Assembly (NCBI GenBank): GCA_030015575.1
Contig: CM057339.1
Span: forward strand, 702,224,761-702,288,760
From: Agapanthus africanus
Lineage: Eukaryota; Streptophyta; Magnoliopsida; Asparagales; Amaryllidaceae
DNA length: 64,000 nucleotides
Direction: 5' to 3'
Below the pieces are notes generated by a model. It was given only the letters and a program-made list of their open reading frames with translations. It was not told the DNA's origin and made no database searches. Shown here one piece after another: positions 22,391-33,978 of this stretch. Each line of letters starts with the position of its first letter. Position 1 is the first letter of the stretch. Made by a program: the position numbers and the translations under genes.

Positions 22391-25300
22391 GTGGCTTCGA
22401 CTTCGGCTGTGTTTGTGATTGAAAACAGTCTGTCAATTAACTCTACTTCCTGGGTACAAAATACCAGATCAGGATCTCATATCTGTAATTCAATACAGGC
22501 TTTGAGAAACCGTAGAGTTATCAGGGCAGGTGATATGACTCTCAAGGTTGCTAATAGAAGGAGCTTGGACGCTGTATCCGTAGGGTATATCACCAAGAAT
22601 TGACAAGTTGGCATATATTGATTCTATATAACTGTTTGTCTGTACCTAGACTAGTTTATAGGCGATGTGGTCCACATCCACCTAAATCAAAGTTTGATTA
22701 GGTCAGGTACACTAGAGGACAGTATATACATGTTAAATCAAGCTCGGGTTTTCAACGTCCAAAACACACTTAAAAGAAAGTCTCCAGAATTAAATAAAAC
22801 TTTCTTATGGCATTGTAGATAGGGTCGCATCAATGAAACACGGTTTACAAAGTTACATAGAGATGGATATTTGGATCTGTTCGAATAACAGCCTTATGCA
22901 ACTTGTCAATCTTGTCTCATAGGAGAGATGACAAACACTCCGTTCACTGGACACGGAGTAAGAGCAAGCGAGCTCTTGGGACTCATACACATTGACGTGT
23001 GTACTCCAATATCTACAGATGCACGAAGTGGTTATTCCTATTTCATTACGTTTACGGATAATTTCTCTAGGTTAGGACATGTCTTCTTGATGAAGCATAA
23101 ATCCGAGGCCTTTGAAAAATTCCGATAATATAAGAATGATGTGGAAAAACAAACAGGCAAAAGTATCAAGACACTGAGATCTGATCGATGTGGTGAATAC
23201 TTAATTGCCGAGTTCCTGGATTACTTAAAAGAGAATGAAATTCTCTCTCAGCTTACTTCTCCATACACATCACAACACAACGGTGTATAGGAAAGGCGGA
23301 ACAGAACCCTATTGGATATTATTCGTTCCATAATGAGTAACGCTGAGTTGCCGCGATCCTTCTGAAGTTATGCACTGGAATTAGATGCATATCTTTTGAA
23401 TAAGGTTCCCACCAAGACTATGCCTACCACACCATATCAGATGTGGATTGGGAAGAAACCCTATCTTCAGTATCTGATATAGGGAAGTCCAGCTTTTGTT
23501 GAAAAGCAGTATGCGGACAAGCTCAAGGCACGCTCAGTACTGTGTAGGTTTGTAGGATACCTAATGAACTCCAAGGGGTATCTTTGCTATTACGCAGAGG
23601 AACAAAAGGTTTTTGTTCCTTGTCATGCCCACTTTTTAGAAAATCAATTTTTTTGTAAAAGGAAATAGTGGGAGCGCAATAGAACTGGAAAAAATTCCAG
23701 AATCACAAACTATTATTGAAAGTATGGTAGAACCAGAGGTTTCAAAAGAAGCGAACATCCCTACGCCAATCTGCAGGACTAGTAGGCAGTCTTATCCGCC
23801 CGAGAGATACTACGACTTTCTCATAGACGGGGATTGAGAGGATTGCATCATTGACAATGATGAGCCAACTAGCTTCCAGTAAGCCATTCAGAGCGACGAC
23901 TCGGTAAAATGGTTGGATGCAATTCGGACCAAGATAGAGTCCATGTACACCAACAAAGTATGCACTTTGAACATTGCTCCAGAAGGGGTAAAACCCGTAG
24001 GCTGCAAATGGATCTTCAGAAAGAAGATTGGTGTAGATGGATGGGTTGAAACCTATAAGGCTAGACTTGTTGCAAAAGGTTTTTTGTCAAAGACCTGGTT
24101 TGGACTGTGATGAAACCTTTTCTCCAGTGACTATGATCAAATCCATTCGGATCCTTCTTGCCATTGCTGCCTTCCAAGATTGTGAGATTTGGCAGGTGGA
24201 CGTAAAGACGACTTTTCTAAATGGTTATTTGGAATAGTGCGTCTATATGGATCAAACAGAGGGTTTCAATCAGAGTGGGAGCAATGGGACATTATGCAAG
24301 TTGCTTAAGTCTATTTATGGATTAAAGCAGGCATCGTGGAGTTGGAACATCTGTTTTTATTGAGACAGTCAAAGAATTCGACTTTATCAAAAAAATCCAG
24401 ATGAATCATACATTTATAGTAAGATTGTAGCGAGAACTGTGGAATTCCTCGTTGAGTACGTAGATGACATTCTCTTGATAGGAAATGACATTCCTATGCT
24501 ATAATCAGTCAAAGGATTCTTGTCACAGAGATTCTTCATGAAAGACCTGGGTGATACCAACTATATTCTAGGGATCCAGATCTATCGTGATAGATCAAAG
24601 AGGATGGTGGGACTTTCACAGTCAAGGTACATCAACAACATACTAAAAATATTTAGTATGGAAGATTTAAAGCTCGTTAATCTACTGACTTGTCGCTGAA
24701 TCACCCTCTCCAAAGAGATGTCTTCCAAGACTGATTTGGAAAGGGCTCGCATTATATCTATACCCTACCCTTCTGCGGTAGGCTCTGTAATGTATGCGAT
24801 TTTTTGTACCGGACCAGATGTAGCTTACGCACTGAGCGTGGTAAGCCGTTATCAGTAAAACCCAGAGGAGAAGCACTGGGAAGCAGTAAAGAACATTCTC
24901 AAGTACCTGAGAAGGACTAAGGAGATGTTCTTAGTGTATGGCGGAAATGGACCTCCAGATAGAGGCATTTGCTAACTCCAGCTTCTAGAGTGATAAGAAT
25001 GACTCCAAGTCCATATTGAGCTATGACTTTACCCTCAGTGCAGGGGCAGTCTGTTGAAAGAGCTCCAAGCAGGACACCGTTGCAGACTCGACGATAGAAA
25101 TGGAGTAGTTCGCTGCATGAGACACCCTAAAAGAGGCAGTCTGGATGAGGAAGTTCTTAACTGAACTTCAGGTGGTTCCTTCCATTGTTGGTCCAATACT
25201 TTAGTATTGTGACAATACTTTAGTATTGTGACAACATACGGCGCTATAGCTTTACGGAAGGAACTCAGGTCCCATCAGAGATCCAGACATATCTTGAGAC

Positions 25301-25464
25301 GGTACCACCTGATCAGGGAGATCGTTGATCCCCAGGAGATCGAGGTAAGGAGAGTAGATACAGAGAACAATACTGCAGATCCACTCACAGAGGCCATCCC
25401 TCAGACAGTATTCGAGAGGCTATTCGAGATCTTCGGTCTGCGATATTCCAGTATAAGGCCTTAG
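22391..25464 (+). pseudogene. copia protease-integrase-RT-RNase H of A, decayed
   Basis: The domain order is complete. In the protease the DTG active-site triplet has become NTR (near 22459). The integrase N-terminus shows HHCC remnants (22805-22920) and the core block FITFTDNFSRLGHVF (near 23041). RT contains the KPVGCKWIFRKK region (near 23990), the motif with MDVKTAF changed to VDVKTTF (near 24198) and the YVDD box (near 24460). RNase H ends at the TAG 25462-25464. Numerous stops and frameshifts interrupt all domains. A 19-20 bp tandem duplication lies at 25194-25232. Confidence 0.85.
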
Positions 25465-27075
25465 TGCAAGTGAGAGATTGTTAGTGATATACGTCCTGGA
25501 GGCCATTATTGTATCATACTGGATTGTATATTACTTAATAGAATCTTGGGATATACACGGATATAGTAACAGTCTTGCTCAAAATGGTAGTATGCTACCT
25601 GGTTTGTTTCTACCTCAATATGTGCATGTGTTTTCTTAGCACATCGCTTATACATATTGGTAGAGACCTTAGGATCTTTGCTTGATTACCAGCGTTGTGA
25701 TGGCAGTCACACTAGTAGGGGCTGGGTAGTCTATAAGAATATCCTATACAGGTCCCTAGTCGTAGGATTATCGAGATGGGGCATCGATACTCCACAGTAG
25801 ACTAGTGTATACGCTTTTCATCCCAGTAGGGGAGATGGTCTGTCCCACAGCCATTAGTACGTCGTACTGGAGATAGTATGCAGGTGCTCATTAGGTTATG
25901 AGTACACTGGATAGGACTCGTCGGGAACTGTTGGTGGTTATTATACCTGTCGTCGGGTAGCAGTTCCCAGGTGACATGAGTACATCTTAGTCCGTCGACA
26001 CTGCTACTTCTCCTCGAGTGTGTTCCCACTGTACTTTGATTACTACCCTACCATGGCTCAAAGGAGTCGTTCAAACAGGTCGTAATTGAGTGCAGTCCCG
26101 AAGCACTTGGAGGCAGTGGTGGTTAGATAGGATTCGTCTCTCCCTGTATTAAGGATTGATATCGCGCTGTGTTCGGAAGGACATTACACAAAGTCCTTGG
26201 CCAAGGCAAGCGAGATTTACTGGTAGGTATTTCAGTAGTTTCTCAGGGTGTTTTGGACTACTCTCCGACACGACTTATTGCGCTATTAGGGGTCTGACGA
26301 TTACCGCCCCCCTAGGCCCGATATGCGATACTCTTAGACGAACAGACCGGACTATACAGAAATTGTCACATACAGGCTCAGTAGGAGTTTGGATGAGTTA
26401 GCTCATCGGCCTTCTTATTGATACATACCTGGGTAGCCGTTATATGCAGCTAGTACCGCTTGCGGCTTGTGGTTGGCCAGCGTAGTGTCAAGTCTTTAGA
26501 GTCCCACATAGAGAGTTTTCCTACATCGGGCAAAAGGTGTAGAGGCTGTATGGTTTTACGGCAGGGCTTCGATCACTTACGTGTACTAGTGCACGTATGA
26601 TAATCGAGTGGATAATACTAGCGGGCTTTGGTTTAAGCCGGATCCTAGTATTATATTGATGGACTGTTTCATCTCTTAGTATTCGTTTTCTTCGGAATAC
26701 GGATGCGGGTATGTATATACGGATGAGGGGCATTCTCGTAATTCCTCGGGATTGGCTTCTAGAAGGGGGACACCTATTAGGGTTTTATTCTTTTTGGATT
26801 AAACTTTATTTGGGTGGAGAAAATGAGGTGGATTTTGAGCATTGAACGTAGCATGGCTACTTGGTGACTCATGGTCATGAGTCACCACAAGATATTTGTG
26901 AAGAGTTGTAGATATTTTAATGTGATATTTATCTCATAAAATATCTCATATTCTTTATTCTATCAAAAGAGTGCAGCCATGCCTCCTTCATGCTTGATTT
27001 CTCCTTTCTCATTTCCTCAACTCTCTTCTTCTTCTTCTCAACTAAAAACCCTAAAAGTTTTCATGTGTTGAGAAT

Positions 27076-28108
27076 TCTCTCACTCCTTTCTTTGCCCTAC
27101 ACTTTAAATTCGGACTCTCTTTAATTGACCCATAATCCGTTCACTACGGCACTCTATCCTACATGATAGCGGTGATTCCGTAGTTAGACCGGTTGTGGTT
27201 GAATTAATCTGAGATTAGGGTTAAGAGCCAAGAACAGACGGACAAGGACCAAAAGAAAGAAACTATGCATGGAAAGCCTAGCTTTTACTTGTAAGTCTTT
27301 TTCTAGTCGTGCTAATCCCCGTTGTTGCCGATTACCTTAACACCGATATTAATAGCTAAGGCATTGAATGAAGTGAGGAATACCTAAAACTCGAACTAAC
27401 TTAATCCTAACCCTAGCAAGCTTTTTATCATCTTTTATCTCATTCATAGATCTTGAAACAAATCACCAACTTTTTTGGATTTAACTCGTTAAAACATAAA
27501 GAAAAAGATTCCATCTCCATGTGGATCGACCCGTACTCAACCGGCTAGCTACCAAGCGACACCGTCTTGATTGATAGAGATTTTCTGTACTTAAATTTAC
27601 CGCAATCAAGACGGTGTCGCTTGGTAGCTAGCCGGTTGAGTATGGGTCGATCCACAGGGAGATAGAATCTTTTTCTTTATGTTTTAACGAGTTAAATCCA
27701 AAAAAGTTGGTGATTTGTTTCAAGATCTACGAATGAGATTAAAGATGATAAAAAGCATACTAGGGTTACAATTAGGTTAGTTCGAGTTTTAGGTATTCCT
27801 CACTTCTTTCAATGCCTTAGCTATTAATATCGGTGTTAAGGTAATCGGCAACAACGGGGATTAGCACGACTAGGAAGAGACTTACAAGTATAAGCTAGGC
27901 TTTCCATGCTTAGTTTCTTCCTTTTGGTCCTTGTCCGTCCGTTCTTGGCTCTTAACCCTAACCTTCGATTAATTCAACCACAACCGGTCTAACTAGGGAA
28001 TCACCGCTATCATTTAGGATAGGGTGCCGTAGTGAAGGGATTATGGGTCAATTAAAGGGAGTCCGAATTTAAAGTGTTGGGCAAAGAAAGGAGTGAGAGA
28101 GATTTCCT
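27076..28108. repeat. ~0.5 kb inverted repeat arms of C
   Basis: The left arm 27076-27571 and right arm ~27604-28108 are reverse complements with few differences by eye; each contains GACCCGTACTCAACCGGC or its complement. Transcription across it would give a long hairpin RNA. Confidence 0.88.
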
Positions 28109-28628
28109 TCTCTCAAACCTTCCTTCTCCTGCCCTAGCAAGTGAGAAATTACTCACCCATTAAAAATATAAAAATGAAACAAAGGGAAGGTAGAAAGAAT
28201 TTTAGGTTAAGAGGAATTTTTACAACTAGCTATTCGAGACCTCACCTAGGCAAGGATCTTACTCAAGCATCATTGTTGTCAAAGAATATAATAAAAAAAG
28301 ATAACAAAAGAAAACACAGATTTAATTTTATGCATAAGTTAACAAATAAAAATTGCAGATAATAAAAATGCGATAAACAATTGCGATAAAAATAAAAGAA
28401 CTTACTTTTATTGATAACCTCTCGAAAACTCACTACAATTTCTCATAGAGAATTTTAAATTCTAAATCTAAAAAAAGTAAAAAGTGGCATACTAATTTGG
28501 CTTTGAACCCTTTTATTTATAGATAGGAAAACCCTAGATTTACATTCTGGTCCATACACGAAATTACAGAACTACCCTACGAGAGCCGAGTCAATGCACC
28601 GACACTGCCACCGACACGTGCATTGCAC

Positions 28629-28677
28629 GGCCGCGGAACCGCGGCAGAAGTGCCTGTTTGGCCACGGTTCCGCGGCC
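28629..28677 (-). repeat. GC-rich inverted-repeat pair in the C LTR, with G-box
   Basis: Units 28629-28645 (AA centre) and 28660-28677 (TT centre) can pair over 17 bp with one mismatch. A G-box CACGTG lies at 28615-28620, just downstream on the minus strand. Confidence 0.8.
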
Positions 28678-29429
28678 ATATGGTGGAATCTTGGGACCAT
28701 CTTTTCAGGTCTTCTACCAGTTGCTTTTATCTTCTGTTTGGTACACTTGGTTTCTCAAAAACTCTTCTGTTCTCTTCCAGATATTCAGCAGTGGAATTTT
28801 GCCTTGAACTTCGCTTGAACTGGTATACGGCATCATGCGGATCGGTATTCATCTGTTATTGGTCGTAGTCCCTCATTTGTTGAGACTTTTACGAATCTCA
28901 CTGTAAAGAGCTGAGAACATGTAACTTGCAACTATTTACCAGACTTGGATCAAAAGCACCAACTTATTTGCAATGTGATTAAGAATGGGTGATATAAAAA
29001 TGCAATAATCTAATATGAGCAAGAATCCTATGGTTCCAAGAGACAAATCTCTCCATCTTCTCACTCTACACAACCTAGGACTACTAGTTTAGCGAACTGG
29101 AAGCCGTAGTTACCTTGGATTTGAGGTAGGAGCTCAGACTATAGACTCTCGGGTGGATCGTCTTTGACTCGAGGAGGCCGTCGAGGTTGCGTCGATCCGT
29201 TCCGATCCTTAGAGCCTTAGAAGATGAGGAGGACAGCGATGAAGACCCGAAGGACATGTATCGTGAGGTATAATTTCGTATTCGAGTAGTTAAACCTCAA
29301 GTAGTTTTCTAGCTAAGGTTTATGTTCGATCCCTGGTTATAGTCGGTGTTGCAAAGCCCGTAAAAATCATTTTTTCTATTTTCTCCTCCCCACGAACACG
29401 TGGGGTGTGCGACATCGACTTATAGAAAT

Positions 29430-31590
29430 ATCTTGTCATCTGGAAGTTACCACTTCCTATGACCTGCTGATAACTAGTAGGGGAACAGCAGTGTCAAGTC
29501 ATATCCGTATGGGTTTCAGCATAGACACTAAAGTAAAAGTCTTATCACAATCCACAACGGGTATTTGATAAAAACTCTTTACAATAAGTCCATCCTTATT
29601 AGGTTAGTACCTTTCCACCTATACAGATCTCGAAAGATCTACTTACTCCTAATGGGTTTTACCCTTCAGGAGCACCCAACCAAGACCAAAATACATAGTT
29701 TGCTGAAGTGTGTATAGTCCATCTTGGATATGAACTATCTGGTCATCTGGAAGTTACCACTTCTTATGACCTGCTGACAGCTAGTAGGACCATCATCACC
29801 ATGATACTGACCTCTCTGTCACCGTTTACAGGAAAAACAAAGTACCTCTCGGGTGGCTGAGGTCACCTACTTAATCTGCGGAGTGGGTAATGGTCTGTCA
29901 AGTCCAATTGAATTCTTAGGTTCTACTAAATTTTCGGTAACCATTTATGGCTCTGGAATCACTTCCAATTCAACCATACTCCCACTAATTTCTTTTGCAA
30001 AAATATTCCTTTTATAAAATGGTGGCAAGTCAAGAACAATGTAACTATTGATCTTGAAAATGGTAGAAATAAAATCCTAGCGAATGCTTGGGATAATCCA
30101 CAAACCGTCATTACCGAAGCGCGACTTGAGTTTGTTCGGATTCCGCTTTTAAACAGAAGCCGTATAACTCCATACCATAGCAACCTCAAGATATGTAACC
30201 ATTCTATGTCCAAATAGAATCAAGACACTAATTTAGATGGAACCAGATTCAAATGTCAAGCAGTTGTTTCCTGTGCATACCCCAAATGGAAAAAAGGAAA
30301 TACAACATTAATTATTAAGAAGCGCACTCACGGATGAGCAACCTGTGAGAAAATCAAGTTCTCAATACTATGATGGAATACTTAGCATAAGTATCTACAT
30401 CATTGATCACCTCGAAGAATCATGATACTTCCAACGTATGGTTCTCTACTTTATTCTTATACATATAAACTTCTCAAAATCTTTAGTCCTTGCATTACAA
30501 CGAATGCGTGTCTAAAACCAGAGAACTCATAGGTAATCCTGAATGAAGTAAGAGTGACAACCCCTTATCCTAAAGGACACTGGACAACATACATTTTCAT
30601 GTACAAGTCCCGAGAGTATACTAACTCAAATTCTGTGCTTTGTAAATTGAAAACCGTATCTTGGTTAAGAATGTCTTACACCGTTATTTAATGCACCTTA
30701 TCTTATCCTCAATTGATAAAGGTAAATGTTTACAACACAATCTTCAAAATGTATATCTCACTTTATAAAATAAAGGTATAGATATTTCATTTTAAAATTT
30801 GGTGCATAAGAATTGTTATTCGAAACCAAATATTTGCCGTTAGGCAAAACCATGTGATTCAATCCAATATCACTAATTGCAACGAATTCCGATATTGAGG
30901 ATCAAATCGCCGATTTCTTAATTCTACTTCTACCCAGCATCTGTAACACGGTACTAATGTGAGATCCTAATCCGGTAAATACATACCCTGGAGTCAGAAT
31001 TGATTGGGAAAACAGTTCTTGGTATAAAGTACACAGAAAATCTGAAACATAAATGTTTCAAAGGGGGTGGCCATATATTCCTAGTAATACCTTTTTCATT
31101 ACCCAGATTCATAACAGTAGTCGCAATTTTCTTTGCCCTCACTTCAATCCCTTTATATGTCTCTACATCTTACTTTCTGCACACCGCACTTAAGATAATT
31201 GATTTTCTTCCTTTCCTGCCTTTCGGTACCAGCCTAAGGTTTGGAAGAAGACTATCTAATAAGTGTAATAGGTATACTCTCCTAATACAAGGAGCTCTCG
31301 TAACCTGGGAGAAGGTAAAGGGAAAAGAAAACTGAATAATCCTATTCAATTTCTCCAGAACCTGTGGCCATTCTTGACTGAAATAACTTCTTTGAGTTCG
31401 TATGTACTATACGATAGCCGTTCCAAGCAATATGGATCATCGTAGTGATACGAAGTGTTCTGAAGAAATGGAAAAGGTAAAGTAGGAGTAGCAGGGACAT
31501 ATGAGACTTTGTCGCGAATCAAGATAAGCCAAAACCAAAGGCTGTAAGAAGGTTCGGTTAACTTGCTTCATGAGTTTTAGTTTAAGGTAA
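29430..31590 (-). pseudogene. decayed copia pol and gag remnants of D
   Basis: On the minus strand from 31590: a stretch at the position of gag without recognisable domains, a protease remnant (31010-30955, active site lost), then integrase and RT remnants to 29430. The integrase-RT linker carries distinctive changes shared with F (49120-50240), for example the blocks ccatctaaattagtg and accattttcaagatcaa. Stops and frameshifts occur throughout. Confidence 0.7.
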
Positions 31591-31601
31591 GCCATGGGTT
31601 G

Positions 31602-33966
31602 CTGTACCAGAGAGAGAGAAAAGAAACACTCAGCGTGTACTCTATCAAGATTAGATTGGTAATCACTTTATATAATCAGGATGGCTCCCACTGTTTCCTC
31701 GATTTCTTCTTCAAACCCTAAAAGGAGAACTAGTCGGAATCATATACGCTTTACAAGTTTACTAACCATTCAGCCAGACTAGTGTTGGTACTCCGAGGGA
31801 GGTCCGCCGTGCTTTCGCACAGACCCAATTAATAACCCCGTTTCCGTAGTGGCGTAACATTGTTAACACTTTCTAGACACCGAATAGGTTAGCTAATTGT
31901 GAAGTGAAAAATCTCTCGAGGAGTAATACATACTATCAATGGGAATCGGGACCCAACATTATGGAATCCACTCAAGTCACCACACTCCAGAAAGTATACG
32001 CATGCCTGGAAAGTTTTTCGTATGTTTGAAACTCCCGATATGGTTTTCCCCCCTAGCAGTTTATGACCTTGACAAAAGCCAACAAACCATAAAACACTAG
32101 TCAAGTTCAACCTGTCATTATCCTAGATTACTCTAAACCCAGACGTATAACCCCTTGACAAAGGTCAACAAGGCTATATGACAGTCCTAGATAATCGCAT
32201 ATCCATACAATAGAAAAGTATTACAGAGCTATCACATATTATGCCTCGGCGAATGGCAACGAAAAACATAGCACGAATACTATGCAATACTAATCTGAAA
32301 TGACGGAGGGCTACGGCTAGTTTTTGTCGAAAAATCTTTAACGTAATGAACATGATAGCGTTGAAGGAACTCGAGTGGATTTGAAATGGAGTGGTTTAAG
32401 CTCCGCATTTTAAAACTAGAAACATAAACCTTTTCTTAAGAGCGAACTCCCCATGAAAGGATCAAGGCTCTTCCCTCATAGAATGAGGTGCATGATATTC
32501 CTAACCGAATACCTCCATGCAAAGCAAAAGAATACGACTAAGAGTTTTGAAGAAAACCGAGTAGTTTTAAAAATCGGTTCTAACAACATCATTTAAGTTT
32601 ATTTTCCTTGCATTATTCAGATAATGCGTTCCCATCATTTTAAGCTTCCAAACCACAAAACAAACAACCAAAATAACATGCTTTTATATGCCATCCGCAT
32701 TCGCCATGGGCCCCGTCATGCACCGTTAGGTTACTTAACTAACGGCAGAGCGGGGGCAAGACTAGCGCTGATGCAAAACATATAGAAGATCTACGAAATA
32801 TATAATATATGTATCAACATTGCAGGCAGATAATAGTCATCATAGGCAAATAAAAATCATCATAGGCATGCAAAAAACAATATGCAATAGCGGATAATTT
32901 AGGAGCCCCAGGTTTCATTTGAGCTGCAAATGAAACTCGACATTCCCCGGTCCTATGGATAGCCAGTGCAATGAAGAACATAGACCCCCTACAAGTGCGG
33001 CAAGTTACCCGCCAATCCCGGAAGTGAGGCAACCCCAATCAACGAAGTGAATGGGCTACCCAGCACTTCACGGAATCCGGTAACTTGAGCACCCCTCCAT
33101 GGGTCAACCTATACCCCTACGAGTGCGGCAAATAGCTCGCCAATTCTAGCGTAAGACCCCCCGGTCTCAACGTCTTGAGATGCGGGCTCGTTGCCCTCTA
33201 GAACCCGGCTATTCGAGCACTCCTTTATGGGGTAATCATAGTACAGAAAAGAAAATATATATACAAATGGTGATATCGACCTCAACCTAGCCGTGCCCCA
33301 ATAAAAGAATATACATACTGGCAAAGACAACAGTTCACATATCGGACACTCGCCCCGCAATAATGAATACACAAATGAATCTAAATTGTACAGCTACCAT
33401 TCCACTAGGGGCTATCCAACATGACAATCCGACTAAACCATAACAGATATATATAACCAAAGAAACAAGTAACACCACAATGGGTGCAACCCCGTCTAAA
33501 TGAACATATAACAATTAGACGACGTTCAGCAACATATACCAAATCACAGATATCTACGATGCAAAATTTTTGAGTTCTAAAACTCTCAAGCTGCCCGAAA
33601 GATAAGATAACACTAAGTGAAATCTGGGGCAAAACAAACAAGACCAAAAATCCTAATTTCCAATACCCATGACACTGGATGAAAACGAGGTCCATACCCT
33701 ACAGGAAAACCATCCATAGCGAGAATTTTGAGGAAACTGGCGATTATTCCTTCATGGATTCACCTCGTTTTCATTGTGTGTCTCTATCATGTCTAGAGTA
33801 AGCCTCTGCACTTCTTTAAAAAAATTTCGGAGGCCAAAAATTTTTCAAACAAAAACTGGAATAGAACGAACCCCAGTACCGGGAGAAGTTGCTGGGTTTT
33901 TGAAAATCGGGGTTTATCGGTTTGAAACTAAAATATTTTCTACTACTAGTTTAAAGTGGTTGGGAA
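31602..33966 (-). other. untranslated leader of D (minus strand)
   Basis: Collinear with the other copia leaders in reverse: TTGAC-type stem-loops at 32246-32262, 32153-32168 and 32067-32082; GAGTA-type hairpin at 31921-31935; GAAA-loop hairpin at 31809-31820; pre-acceptor stem at 31649-31677 with one mismatch; pyrimidine-CAG acceptor-like site with CTG on the plus strand at 31602-31604. The small open frames in it have no protein features. Confidence 0.7.
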
Positions 33967-33978
33967 GCTCTGATACCA
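33967..33978 (-). promoter_or_regulatory. primer binding site of D
   Basis: On the minus strand TGGTATCAGAGC, directly abutting the LTR end. Confidence 0.9.

Larger units (their letters stand above)
27076..29021 (-). mobile_element. C: gypsy-type LTR with an inverted partial copy attached
   Basis: Flanked by the 5 bp duplication agaat (27071-27075 and 29022-29026). On the minus strand 29021 to 27572 is one complete LTR (TG start, CA end), homologous to the solo LTR at 60109-61491. Attached at its 3' end, 27076-27571, is an inverted copy of the last ~0.5 kb of the same LTR, lacking the terminal ~45 bp and truncated at the other side. The arms are nearly identical, so the locus is a ~500 bp foldback with a ~35 bp centre. 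There is no internal region. A clean duplication around such a structure suggests integration of an already rearranged cDNA. Confidence 0.85.
8001..29424 (+). mobile_element. copia element A (Angela/BARE-like), full length, carries B and C
   Basis: Bounded by LTRs (8001-10008 and 25479-29424) and by a perfect 5 bp duplication, gaaat at 7996-8000 and 29425-29429. Without its two insertions it is about 10.1 kb, close to G. It keeps the canonical order: LTR, primer site, ~2.2 kb leader, gag, protease, integrase, RT, RNase H, polypurine tract, LTR. It is the only element here with a recognisable, though stop-containing, gag. The 3' LTR ends in TA instead of CA. The host is D. Confidence 0.93.
25479..29424 (+). 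repeat. 3' LTR of A, interrupted by C
   Basis: 25479-27070 and 29027-29424 together are collinear with 8001-10008. The terminal dinucleotide is TA instead of CA. The interrupting DNA is 27076-29021 plus one copy of agaat. Confidence 0.92.
7744..29790 (-). repeat. ~310 bp tandem duplication within D pol, now split by A
   Basis: The segment 7744-7995 continuing into 29430-29484 is repeated at about 29485-29790. Shared blocks include gggtatttgataaaa, gatctact.., ttcaggagca and gtccatcttgg.tatgaa. With A and its TSD removed, the two units are adjacent. Only the ends of this interval belong to the repeat. Confidence 0.7.
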
